In this document: positions 22,453 through 32,447 of the stretch, in pieces
Layout of the letters: each line of letters opens with the position of its first letter
How positions within the stretch are numbered: position 1 is the stretch's first letter
NCBI RefSeq assembly: GCF_010093815.1
Contig: NW_022985551.1
Location: 764,614 to 828,613 of the forward strand
Direction of reading: 5' to 3'
Length of the DNA stretch: 64,000 bases
From: Pseudovirgaria hyperparasitica
Taxonomy: Eukaryota; Ascomycota; Dothideomycetes; Acrospermales; Acrospermaceae
Program-made: the position numbers and the translations under genes
The notes under the pieces: generated by a model
Databases searched by the model: none
What the model saw: only the letters and a program-made list of their open reading frames with translations
What the model was told of the DNA's origin: nothing

Positions 22453-24306
22453 ATGCCAGACTTTAAAGATCGGAGTGCTGCCTCAGAGGCCGACTTCGTA
22501 ATCGTCGGAGCCGGTTCAGCTTCATGCTTGATTGCGTCACGTCTCTCGCAGCAGCTGCCCAACCACCGGATTCTTGTTCTGGAGGCCGGCGAGAATCTTC
22601 GCGATGATCCAAAGATACAAACGCCTGGCTTGTCCCCATCACTTATGTCAGATCCTGTTTACGATTGGCAGTACAACAGTATACCGGAGCCACGCTTAAA
22701 CGATAGAATAGTGAAACACCCGAGAGGGAAGGTAGTTGGCGGTAGCAGTGCGATCAACAGCCATAGTGTGGTATTCCCTAATCATGAGTGGCAAGATCGT
22801 TTAGTGGAAGAGCTTCTACCACACTCAGCGAAAGAAGACTGGGGCTCACAAGGCATGAGAGACTGCTACAAGCGATGGCAGCTTGAAAGCTCTGAGTCGA
22901 GACTGCATGCGAGTGTAGAGTTCCTGGATCATATAAAAGTTTCATACCCACGTGCTCTGGATAGTCTTCAATCTCGGTGGATGGAAGCGTTTGAAGAACT
23001 TGGACATGCGACGAAGCCTACAGGCTTCACCGAGAGCTCCGCCGGCGCTGTCACTGTCACCAATGCAATCGATTCATCTAAGGGAGAAAGGAGTCACGCA
23101 GGAACAGCATTCCTGGAACCTGCATTGGAACGAGGCAATGTGGTTTTAAAAACCGCCACCAAAGTTGATAGGATTGTGTTCGATGAGCATTTGAACACGG
23201 AGGGAAAACTCGTTGCTAAGGGTGTGCGCTACACACACCAGGAGCAAGAGTATCTGATCAGAACCGGGGAGGTCATCCTCTGTGCAGGCGTCTTCGAATC
23301 TCCAGCTATATTGGAACGATCAGGCATAGGCTGCAGAAAGATTCTTACTGCTGCACGTGTTCCTGTTCTGTACGAACTTCCGGGAGTCGGAGAGAACCTA
23401 CAAGACCATATTAACTGTGGCCTGTCATGTGAAACTCGTGAAGGAGTTCATACTCGTGACGAAGCACTGAGGGATCCCGAAGAGCGGAATGCTGCATCAA
23501 TGGACTACGAACAGAATCGTAGAGGGCGGCTGTCGGAAGGGGGGGCTTATAGTTTTGCTTTCACACCGTTACAGATGCTCGAAACATCATCGGAGACACA
23601 AATACTGACTAACATCGTGGAGAGTCATGTTAAAGAGGAGCACAACCCAAGCTTAAAAGCCCAGTATTCTGTCATCCAGAAAGCAATTGAAAGTCCCAAC
23701 GAAGCGACTGCCACTATATTCATGCTGCCGCTGCAACGTCATAGAGACACCGATTCTCTACCCAAAGACACTCCTCGCTATGTCGATGGCAACTACGTGA
23801 CGGTCGTCGCGATGCTGGCCCATCCTTTCTCGCGAGGAAGTTGCCATATTAAGTCTGGGACAAGGCATCATCCGGAGATCTGCTTCAACTATCTCTCTCA
23901 TCCACTTGACACGGAAATCCTGGCTCGCCATTTGCGTCTAGTAGAGAGACTCTTCCAAGGGCCCACATTCACTGCTATAACTAAGCAGAATGGAAAGCGC
24001 TTACCTCGAAGCTTTCCGTACCCGATTTTGTCGCTAGAGGACGCGAAGAACATACTTCCAGTCAATGCAGCGACGAACTACCATCCGTGTGGCACTTGTT
24101 CCATGATGAGAGAGGATCTATGTGGCGTTGTCGATGAGCGACTGATAGTGTATGGCACAAAGAACGTAAGAGTCTGCGACGCCAGTATCTTGCCGATAAT
24201 TCCACGAGGGAATATTCTGACTGCCGTTTACGCCTTCGCGGAAAAGGCGGCTGAGATAATCTCTAGAAAGGCACAAAGAGATCTTTCATCAGGTAAGAAG
24301 GAATAG
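22453..24306 (+). CDS. GMC-family FAD-dependent oxidoreductase
   Basis: Single exon, 617 aa, with no signal peptide. The N-terminal FAD site reads DFVIVGAGSASCLIASRLS (residues 14-32), followed by LVLEAGE, the GMC signature HPRGKVVGGSSAIN near 95, and a second family block AGVFESPAILERSGIG. The C-terminal domain has TNYHPCGTCSMM with the active-site His, and GNILTAVYAFAEKAAEI with Asn where the second base (His or Asn) sits. The family oxidises alcohols, aldehydes, sugars or choline-like substrates with oxygen or another acceptor; fungal secondary-metabolism members are common. The third Gly of GxGxxG is Ser (GAGSAS), which may weaken FAD binding. The rest of the frame is undamaged. It lies next to the broken kinase and about 1.3 kb from the dihydropyrimidinase group; whether it belongs to that group is unknown. 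Confidence 0.9.
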   Translation: MPDFKDRSAASEADFVIVGAGSASCLIASRLSQQLPNHRILVLEAGENLRDDPKIQTPGLSPSLMSDPVYDWQYNSIPEPRLNDRIVKHPRGKVVGGSSAINSHSVVFPNHEWQDRLVEELLPHSAKEDWGSQGMRDCYKRWQLESSESRLHASVEFLDHIKVSYPRALDSLQSRWMEAFEELGHATKPTGFTESSAGAVTVTNAIDSSKGERSHAGTAFLEPALERGNVVLKTATKVDRIVFDEHLNTEGKLVAKGVRYTHQEQEYLIRTGEVILCAGVFESPAILERSGIGCRKILTAARVPVLYELPGVGENLQDHINCGLSCETREGVHTRDEALRDPEERNAASMDYEQNRRGRLSEGGAYSFAFTPLQMLETSSETQILTNIVESHVKEEHNPSLKAQYSVIQKAIESPNEATATIFMLPLQRHRDTDSLPKDTPRYVDGNYVTVVAMLAHPFSRGSCHIKSGTRHHPEICFNYLSHPLDTEILARHLRLVERLFQGPTFTAITKQNGKRLPRSFPYPILSLEDAKNILPVNAATNYHPCGTCSMMREDLCGVVDERLIVYGTKNVRVCDASILPIIPRGNILTAVYAFAEKAAEIISRKAQRDLSSGKKE

Positions 24307-25608
24307 AAAGGATGATTGCAAAAGCTGCAGTCAGTATAGTTACCAGCATATGGAACCTGGGCCAAGTACAATATCTATAGTGCATTCCTACATTGCTCCA
24401 TCAGTATGTAATTCTGGGAATCGAGAACATTCTCGGTGGCGTTCTATCAAGCATTAATGTTACACCCTCTGAGAAGTGGCATCAGGGCTACTCATTGGCT
24501 CTCATGGCTGTGGCACAAATAATTCTTTACACAAGTCCCTCTTACTGCTTGAAGCTTTCCAGTGTAAGCCTACAGAAGGCGTGAAAATCTCTTCTGTGAA
24601 CAATTTGAGCAGGGTATTAGACAGGGAATTCATGTTCTGACAGGCCGCTAGGACAATAGTCAGGTCAACGACATGAGTCCTATCCATGGGCTAGATTCAG
24701 AGAGGCACCAACCTATTGTCAATCTCTGAAGAGCGAGATGATAATCAGCGAGTTCTTTGAAGACCCCGCCTCCGCCTTTAGATTGAGCATATATATGAAG
24801 ACTAATGATGAAGATTTCGAAGACTCGGCCATACTTCGATCTATGGTGTCTGTCTGCTGAGGCCATTTTTACTCATGAATACGCGCGACCCGCTTACTCT
24901 CGAGAACAAATCTGGAAAACTCGTCTATAGACCCTCTCATAAGCATGCCATGGTTGGAAATATTCATAGAGTTATTCCATGGGACACAACATCGATATGA
25001 ACAGTATCTTGATCTCATATCGACAGACTAAGAAGTAAAGTACAGTACTAGAAAATTATTCCGGGGACGTCTCAAGCACAAGCCAGGCACCTAAGTGTCC
25101 CAAGAATGATGACCTAGCATTGCAAGTCCAATAGACTTGTGTAAATCGCATTCTACACAGGGACTTCACCAGCATCCTGGCGTTACGACAGGGTAAGTAA
25201 TCGGCAAGCTACGAAGTCTGAACATAAGCAATGGCCCCAATTATGAGCTAACACCGACTGCCTTTGTTTCATGTTTCTATCTATAATGATGGAGCACGAA
25301 GACATTGTGCATACTGTGGCCCTGTGAAACCTCTGACCCTCTTCCCTCATACGCCTTAATTATCCTCCTGAACGTTCGATCTGAGCAACTACCAGGGAAT
25401 CATTCGATATGTATGAGCACAGTCTCCATCTGAGATTAGAACAGCATGGCATGTTACCTGATGACTACCCAAAGGTGGTATGATACTCCTGCTAACTCTG
25501 AGATCGAAGTAGGGTCTTTGCATTCGATCCAAAGAACTCCCATCGCAGGCTGACATGTCAGACCTTGGGTGTCACGCGGTTGGTGAGTAGTACTGAGCTG
25601 AAACTGAT
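24307..25608. other. Intergenic region, 1.3 kb
   Basis: Short frames only (for example near 24393-24584 and 24660-24866), with no recognisable domain. It separates the GMC gene from the broken lyase gene. Confidence 0.5.
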
Positions 25609-26870
25609 CTAATCTTTTCTGCTGTGCAGTTCCTTTTCAGATAAGCTGTCACGACTTTCGAAAACAAGTGACGTCTGTCTGTCTACAAAGGTTCGGGTGT
25701 CACACGGAGATGCACTTAAAAGCTGTTCTTCGTTTTTCAATGAGCATCTCGGTACTGAATTTGCTAACCATCTGCCAGCATCGCTCTCCAAGCTCGGCAA
25801 GAGCGGCCTTCGTGGACAGGGGCTGCAGCCGAAGCGTTTGTGCAAGAGCATTTTCAGGCCAGCGAACCACTTATCGTTAGGACCTTTGTTTAGAGTTGAG
25901 CCTCAGACTTGTCCCGAAAATTTCTTGAAAGAAGTCTTCTAAGAGGGCTAGTTAGCCCTGAAGCTTTTGGGCTTCTGCATACTGCGGTGTGCCGGGTTTC
26001 GAAAAGCAGAGCTCCCAGAGTCTGTTGCATGTGTGCTAGAAGAATGTGTTAGTGCTTTGGTAAACCAATTTGAAGTGTATGGCAGCGAATTACAGGGATC
26101 AAGTTGGGAAGACCAGATATTGCCTTTCACGATTAGTGCCCATCAGTTTTCGTTCTTCGGGGACATAACTCACCCCACCAGCGCCAGAGACAATCGACGG
26201 CAACAGTATGTCGATAAACCCATCAATAACAAGAAAGCATTCGCACGGCTTCGATCTCGGATCTAGACTCATGAAATGGTCAGACTGAACAACAACATTA
26301 ATCTTCACAATCTTACCTACGCTCCCACATGTCAAATTTACACAACCTATATCTGGCGACTGACGCGCAACATCAACGATAAGATCGCTATGGAGGTCAA
26401 TACCACCCGCCACAGGAGGGGAGTTATAGATGATGACCGGAATCGGACTACACCCCGCTACGTCCAAGAAATAGCATTTGATAGCTTGCAGCTCGTCTTT
26501 TAACCAGCCCACTGGCATAAAACCCCGACGCAATGGCCATAGCGTAATCTGAGCCAGCACTGTATGCTTGTGTAGCCAAGATGATTGTTTCACGGGTGCT
26601 GGGCGCGCCGACGCCTGCTATGACCGGAATGTGATCCAAGGTAATCGACGAACGGGCACTGCGTGCTGTTTGAATGATCGGGATTCTTTCTTCGCAGGAC
26701 AGGTGTGGCGCTTCGCCGGCGGAACCACATACGACGGGTGTGCAACCAGCCATTGCGGTGTACTGGACGTGGCGTGACAAAGACTCTAGGTCGAGACTCT
26801 CGTCTACGTGGAAGAATGTTGGGAGAGGGGTGTAGATGTCCTTCGGTAGTGGTCGTGAAGTCGAATGCAT
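25609..26870 (-). pseudogene. Broken DapA-family (dihydrodipicolinate synthase-like) lyase gene
   Basis: The start MHSTSRPLPKDIYTPLPTFF at 26870 leads into a clear DapA/HOGA-type barrel: CTPVVCGSAGEAPHLS (substrate-carboxylate loop region), ERIPIIQTAR, PVIAGVGAPSTRETI, AGSDYAMAIASGFY. The frame then shifts by one base in an A-run near 26510. The next frame continues DELQAIKCYFLD, PIPVIIYNSPP, CVNLTCGSVGKI, FLVIDGFIDILLPSIVSGAG. After a possible intron come HTCNRLWELC...EAQKLQG and a stop at 25952. A C-terminal FGCSPCPRRPLLP block is still readable in yet another frame near 25800. The Schiff-base lysine position reads LTCGSVGK, so the active-site region survives, but the protein could not be made whole. 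Homologues cleave or form 2-oxo acids by aldol chemistry. Its neighbour is an intact dihydropyrimidinase. Confidence 0.75.
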
Positions 26871-27279
26871 GGTGCTAGATTTCCACGCTATTGGTATGAA
26901 CTGTGATGTGATTGCAGCCAAGAGGTTCATGAAGGAAAGCTGAAAGCTATCAATGCCGGAATTCTATAACGATGGAGTCTGAGCACTATGAAAGTATCTT
27001 GGTCAATGTTTTCGACAATCCGGCGATTTGGTGTATCATAGCCACTATTCGTATTGCAGAGTAAGTAGCGAGAACCCTCAGCTCGACGTTTTGGATTGCA
27101 TACTTGCAAGTATCTAGCGTAGTCTGATCACTACTGTGCAACTTTAACGCAGCAGCAGCAGTCGGTTCTCATATCGTGACGAGGCAGTGCGAGTAATATA
27201 AAAATTGATCACCCGAGTCATGTGGCGTATGGTTTAGGGAAAGGAATACAGACGAATTAAAGATCGGGGCCTTCACGTG
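26871..27279. other. Spacer between lyase pseudogene and dihydropyrimidinase
   Basis: About 400 bp. It lies 5' of the lyase gene and 3' of the dihydropyrimidinase gene, both read on the reverse strand. It contains a short GCA-repeat (GCAGCAGCAG near 27152). No gene is seen. Confidence 0.5.
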
Positions 27280-28885
27280 TTACAATTGCTCGACGTCAAA
27301 GTCTGAGCTGATTTCCACAGTATCCCAGACTCCGGGCATAGAACTGACCTCCCTTCTCAGAAACATCCCGAAGCCTTTCTCACCAACAATGCCGCCGTTA
27401 TCACGATCCCAGACAACCTTGCCCCTTAGGATCGTATAACGTGGCCAATTGTGGACTATGTGACCCTCATATGGTGTGTAGTCAACATCGTGATGTAGTA
27501 TGTCATTTGTGATCTTTGTACCGTGGATATGGCCATCGGGATACCAGATCACTAAGTCAGCATCTGAGATACCTGGGAGCATGCTTCCTTTTCGAGGATA
27601 TAGTCCATAAAGCTTTGCAGCATTCGTGCTCGTAACCTCGACAAACTTTGTCAAAGCAATCTTGGGTTTACCAGCAGCATTCAATGATAACGCAAGAGGT
27701 AAGCGAGTCTCTATGCCAGGCAGTCCATTTGGAATGTGACTGAATCTTCCAACAGGAAAATCTTCAGTAACACAAGACTTCTTGCCTGTGATCGCATCAT
27801 CGAAGCGGAAAGGACAATGATCTGAGCTTAGCAACGAGAATGTGCCATTGTGAAGGCCAGTCCACATCCTATCCTGGTCTGCAATAGTCCTCGGAGGAGG
27901 GGAGCAAACATGTTTTGCACCTTCGAATCCAAATTTGTCGAGAGCATTTCGGGTGAGGAACAGATATTGAGGACAGGTTTCGGCGAAAATCGGTTGCCCA
28001 CAGCTCTGTGCCTTGCGTATTCGTTTCGCGGCCTCTTGATCAGATACATGCACCAGAAGAATTGGAGTATGATTGATTAGCGATGATAGTGCAATTGCTC
28101 GATTCGTAGCTTCTGACTCGAGAATTGGGGGACGGGAGTTAGCATGATACTTGGGAGCATATAGCTTCCTAGCCACCAGTTCAGTGGTGAGCCAGTCTAG
28201 CACATCGCCATTCTCGGCATGGATCATTGTAAGGATCTTGTTCTGGCGGGCCATCAGCAAAACTGATAAAATTTGATCATCTCGCAACTGCAGAGCTGCA
28301 TATGTCTGGAATAGTCAGTATCATTTCGGTTCAAAAAGGTTTAGTACTGACCATGTATATCTTAAGGGAGGTGATGCCTTCGGTTTCTACCAGACTTTGG
28401 AATTCTGATAATGCTGTGGGACTCGGGTTGGCAACGAGCGCATGAAAGCCATAGTCACAGTAGCAGTTGCCCTTGGCAAGCTGATGAGTCGTGCGTATGG
28501 CTTCAATGACGGACTCAACGTGCGATTGCTGTGGCGCAAAGGAGACAATGGTAGTATTTCCTCCTGCAACAGCGGATCTTGTCCCGGTCTCATAGGTATC
28601 AGCCGATGAGCCCTTCCCAAACATACTTGGCTCCTGGAGATGCACATGACAGTCTATACCACCTGGCTGCGCTGCTATTAGCGAAATAAAGGCCTCTGGA
28701 TAACTGGTAAGTACCATGACGTAACCACCTTCAGCATCAATACGTCTCGCAGCTTTCGCATCCGCAAGAGCCCCTGATGGAGCGAGAATCGCTATTCGTT
28801 CACCCTTTATTCCTACATCATAAGGTGCAATGTCGGACGCTGTCACACAAATACCATTAATAATGACCAGGTCGAGGGTGTCCAT
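27280..28885 (-). CDS. Dihydropyrimidinase / hydantoinase
   Basis: Three exons, 28885-28715, 28666-28352 and 28305-27280, give 503 aa, the usual family length. The start MDTLDLVIINGICV was chosen over an in-frame Met 19 codons upstream because the amidohydrolase fold begins there. Metal ligands are all visible: PGGIDCHVHLQEP (His about 64 and 66), the carbamylated Lys in SLKIYM (about 159), His in MIHAEN (about 191), His in LVHVS (about 248) and Asp in LLSSDHCPF (about 324). The enzyme opens dihydrouracil, dihydrothymine or hydantoin rings in the cytosol. Intron 1 is 48 bp with no in-frame stop, so unspliced message would simply add 16 residues before PGGIDCH. It appears fully functional, while the lyase on one side and the regulator on the other are broken. 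Confidence 0.92.
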
Positions 28886-29299
28886 GGTGAAATTATTGGT
28901 GTTTCGCTCCCAGGTTTGATGACCAGCTACGACATCGAGCATGCGATCAAATACGTAAACGGCATTTCGGCACGTGACATCTATTTGTCAGACGCACGAT
29001 GACTTCGGCGTGGCGGCCTCGAGTGAGTGAGTGGATATGCGACGATAAACAGCCGGCTTGCCATTGGTCAGAGACGAAACATAGATTGCCGAACGCCACA
29101 TGGCTGACTCTGAGAGTTTGTGAAACATCGAGATGGTATTAATGCCCTTGATGGAATATCTGGTGGTAGCATCACTCATGAAGATGGAAAGACGTAAAAG
29201 AACAGGTAAGTGGAGCCGTGTCTTGGAATTGCACACGTGACTACACATGCTAACAATGGATTCGCCAGATCGACATAAGCAAGTGACGATAGTGGTACT
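28886..29299. other. Divergent promoter region
   Basis: About 400 bp between the dihydropyrimidinase start and the Zn-cluster regulator remnant, which point away from each other. This layout is typical of a regulator and its target gene. Confidence 0.5.
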
Positions 29300-29323
29300 G
29301 TGGGGCTTCTATTGATATACTGT

Positions 29324-30063
29324 ATGCAAGCAGGATCATGTTTCAGTTGTCACTCACGAAAAGTTCGATGTGATGCCCAAGAGATTGGGTTTCCGTGTAC
29401 AACTTACAGATCACGTGATAACTTATGTACACCTCACGTAAGGCTTCGCCGCAAGACAAAATCACGGCTCGTTTCATCTCCATCGTCGTCTTGTACAGTG
29501 CGGCAATCTCTTCATATGAGAAAAGAATAGAGAGCCTTTCATCAAGCACTGATGCTGCTGCCGAGAACGATGATAAGGAACATGATCTTCGCAGACACCT
29601 CGTCGAGCTCATTGAACGAACAGAGCTTCTTAGACCACCCATCGACCGATCTACTCGACTGACATATATCGGTACCGACGTCTCTAATTTTAATCACCTT
29701 ATACGGAACCAGTTCGATATGTTGATTACGGATCTGCACCACTTTCCAATCAACCGCATAACCCGCCGTAGTATGATGAGTGGGCCAGGGACGATACCAG
29801 ATGATGCTCTCCAGCGATTGATACGACCGGTGTACACAAGACAACCACACACTGGGTCTGGCCTCTGGCTCGCAGCCATCAATCCTACAATCAGGAAGCC
29901 CGATTTGCGAAAGACTGGATCCATGGCTGTGTCAAAGGACTCAAGTGGTTCGATCGTCTACATAAAGTCGTTGTCTGGTTTGCAGCAGAGTACGGAATGG
30001 TTATCACAAGTGCCAAGCGGTAGTGAGATCATGCTGCACTCTCGAGCTTGCACAATGGCCTGA
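29324..30063 (+). pseudogene. Broken, truncated Zn(II)2Cys6 transcription regulator
   Basis: The first frame reads CFSCHSRKVRCDA...PCTTY...LC. This is the fungal binuclear zinc cluster with five of six cysteines; the fifth is Tyr (TAC, one G-to-A change from TGC). A basic linker RLRRKTKSR follows. The frame then has to change by one to reach RIESLSSSTDAAAE, DLRRHLVELIERTELLRPP, LTYIGTDVSNFNHLIRNQF, HHFPINRI and IPDDALQ. These resemble the post-cluster region of cutinase-type Zn-cluster factors. The reading stops at 30063 after about 210 residues of that frame, so the fungal-specific TF domain is essentially absent. Its position, divergent from the dihydropyrimidinase, suggests it once regulated that group; that is an inference. 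Confidence 0.7.
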
Positions 30064-30187
30064 CAGCCTAGAAGAATATGCGCACACTGTAGTTTTCCAT
30101 TTCTATACAACTCTTTCTCTGGTAAATCCATAGACCAAAGTGACCAATGGTTCGTCTTCACTTCAGCCCCCACAAAAAGCCGAGGTC

Positions 30188-30196
30188 TATATATAT
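30188..30196 (+). promoter_or_regulatory. TATA box of the intact HET gene
   Basis: TATATATAT lies about 66-74 bp before the ATG at 30262. Confidence 0.45.
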
Positions 30197-30261
30197 CGTC
30201 CCAGCTTTACAGGCCGCCACCCGAGAAGACCTTTGCCCACGATACATACAATCGATTTAAG

Positions 30262-32097
30262 ATGACACTTTATAGACCACTAGGTAGCTCCAAAGATGCG
30301 CTCCGTGAGTTCCGGCTCTTTAAGTTGAAGCATCGAAACCTACTCAATGAAATGTTCAATGAGACACGCATAAGTGGTACCCTCCAACACGCAGCCCCAG
30401 ACAATGCCCCATCGTACATCGCGCTGTCTTACGCTTGGGGTGAGGGGGAGCATATGGACATCGACGTTTCTGGTCGCAATATGTCGGTGGGCGTCAATCT
30501 ATACAATGCTTTATCTAGCATTCGGCAGGCGTCAGGTCATAGGGATGTCTTCGTCTGGGTCGATCAGATCTGTATTAACCAAAACGACCAAAGCGAGAGG
30601 GAGCACCAAGTACGGCATATGCGCGATATATACGCTCAAGCGACTTCAGTAATAGCTTGGGTAGGGCTTCCAATTGACGGTACTCAGCTACTTTTCGCGC
30701 ATCTGGAATCCATAGGTCTGGCTCACTTTAGGACTAGTGGTAACCGTACAACAGCAACGCCTGACTTAGTGGCATTCCAAGATGTAATTGAATCCTTAGA
30801 GGGTCAATCACACATCGTCCGCCGAGCTTTTGTTCATCTTGCTTCCTCTGTATACTGGACCAGAGTTTGGGTCATACAGGAGTTTGCCGTAGCTCGAGAT
30901 GTCATCGTAGCCTGCGGAACCTACCGGTTATCGGGAGATATCCTTTCTGATTCCTTGGCTGAGATTGGATCAACCAAGAATGAGCTGAAAGGTAATGGCA
31001 GTCTGGCAGATCAGAAAAATATAGACCTTATCACTAGGAGCTATACCCATGCGGCTGAAAGCTTCATGCAGGGTGTCTGTTCGCTGCGCCAACGCTATAT
31101 GTACATGTCGACTCCACGCAGCCTCTTTAGTGTACTTTCGACATCATCCCTGTTGGAAGAAGATTACAACCATCTGTCTTGTTCCAACCCACGAGATCGT
31201 ATATTTGCATTGCTTGGGCTTGTAGCAGACTCGGATGAGTTCCACTTCTTCCCAGATTATTCCTCGACCTGCGAGAAAGTTTATACACTACTTGCCGAAA
31301 GGTTCCTGCAGCAGGGAAGAATCAATATGCTCGCGTTATGCCGTGCTCCTCGCCCTAGCAATCTTCCGTCCTGGGTACCAGATTGGCAGAGCCCAACCTT
31401 TTGGCCTTGGACGAATGATCCACCGTTCGATGACAATATATATGGCAGCCTATCAGGACCTCCTATTGAAGGATTGAAGGTCGATAACCAGTGCGGGCAC
31501 CTCACGCTGCAATGTATCCTGGTCGACAGAATCAAGACAACTAAAGGCTTGTGGGCGCCCGATTGGTTGTCTCGAGTCCATCCTCGTCAAGGCCTGGAAT
31601 ACCTCAATGGCATTAGATCACTTTGTCGAGACTCGCCACGGATCAAAGATGATGCTGTTGAGAAACATTCTTCTCAGATCGCGATAGCATATCGTTGTAT
31701 CGAGCATTCTAGAGAAAAGGTTCTAGAGGCTTATCAGACAATTCTGCAGACGTGGAAAGTCCAGCATATGCCAACGAAGCCACCTTCAGATGAAGTATCC
31801 TGGTACGTGCGTGTAATGACACGACTCCGCCCATGCCGACCAACGCTTTCTGTAAGCGGGTTTGTGGGGCTTGCACCCGAGGATGTTCTAGAAGGGGATC
31901 AGGTCTGCCTCATCTCCGGTGCAAGTACACCATACATTGTTCGCCAAGAGAATGATGGACTGTATACCCTTATCGGTGAGACCTACGTTGATGGCTTGAT
32001 GTACCACGATAATTATGGTGGCTATTTGCACCGTGTTGATAAGTACGGTGGCATTCTCAGAGAGAGTGATAAACGTCAAACGATCACTTTGAAGTGA
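30262..32097 (+). CDS. HET-domain protein (heterokaryon incompatibility), intact
   Basis: Single exon, 611 aa. After an N-terminal FRLFKLKHR block the HET domain starts with SYIALSYAWG (about 51-60). It continues to VFVWVDQICINQND (about 95-108) and EREHQVRHMRDIYAQATSVIAWVG, the three signature blocks of the family. A YWTRVWVIQEFAVARDV block follows near 205, then SNPRDRIFALLGL, a regular HET-protein feature. The C-terminal third (from the NLPSWVPDW block onward) ends with a domain of the GDQVCLISGA...YTLIGETYVDG type common in these proteins. There is no signal peptide or NACHT/NB-ARC domain. HET proteins induce compartmentalisation and cell death on incompatible fusion. It is an undamaged contrast to the broken HET gene at 15.4-16.8 kb. 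Confidence 0.92.
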   Translation: MTLYRPLGSSKDALREFRLFKLKHRNLLNEMFNETRISGTLQHAAPDNAPSYIALSYAWGEGEHMDIDVSGRNMSVGVNLYNALSSIRQASGHRDVFVWVDQICINQNDQSEREHQVRHMRDIYAQATSVIAWVGLPIDGTQLLFAHLESIGLAHFRTSGNRTTATPDLVAFQDVIESLEGQSHIVRRAFVHLASSVYWTRVWVIQEFAVARDVIVACGTYRLSGDILSDSLAEIGSTKNELKGNGSLADQKNIDLITRSYTHAAESFMQGVCSLRQRYMYMSTPRSLFSVLSTSSLLEEDYNHLSCSNPRDRIFALLGLVADSDEFHFFPDYSSTCEKVYTLLAERFLQQGRINMLALCRAPRPSNLPSWVPDWQSPTFWPWTNDPPFDDNIYGSLSGPPIEGLKVDNQCGHLTLQCILVDRIKTTKGLWAPDWLSRVHPRQGLEYLNGIRSLCRDSPRIKDDAVEKHSSQIAIAYRCIEHSREKVLEAYQTILQTWKVQHMPTKPPSDEVSWYVRVMTRLRPCRPTLSVSGFVGLAPEDVLEGDQVCLISGASTPYIVRQENDGLYTLIGETYVDGLMYHDNYGGYLHRVDKYGGILRESDKRQTITLK

Positions 32098-32447
32098 ACG
32101 GTAGACTTAGTTGTATCAAAGCAACATTTGGCTCTCGAGATACTCTTGCAAGACGTACCTTATGGTCCACCCCAGTTCAGATAGTTGGCCTTAAAGGTGA
32201 TGTATGAAGATCGCCTATGAACATTATGAGTGGTTTGAGACTGTCGCAAATCCCGAGAGACGCGTATGTGCTCAGAGACAAGAGTCTAAACCTGACTGGA
32301 CATCCTCCTCCATGACATACAAGAAGCAGCCAGCTAGCCCTGGGCATTGGTACGATTCCACTGGCTGTTTGGAAAGACCTGGAGAAGATTCAAAATATGC
32401 GAGAAGATGAGAATCAGCAACAGGGTTACAATGTACAGTTCATCTTG
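32098..32447. other. Convergent spacer
   Basis: About 350 bp between the 3' ends of the HET gene and the phosphotransferase gene. Nothing is recognised. Confidence 0.5.

Noticed and set aside
25967-26266. Forward-strand frame resembling a regulator fragment (CVSALVNQFEVYG)
   Set aside because: It lies opposite the C-terminal part of the DapA-type lyase remnant, whose reverse-strand reading is far better supported.
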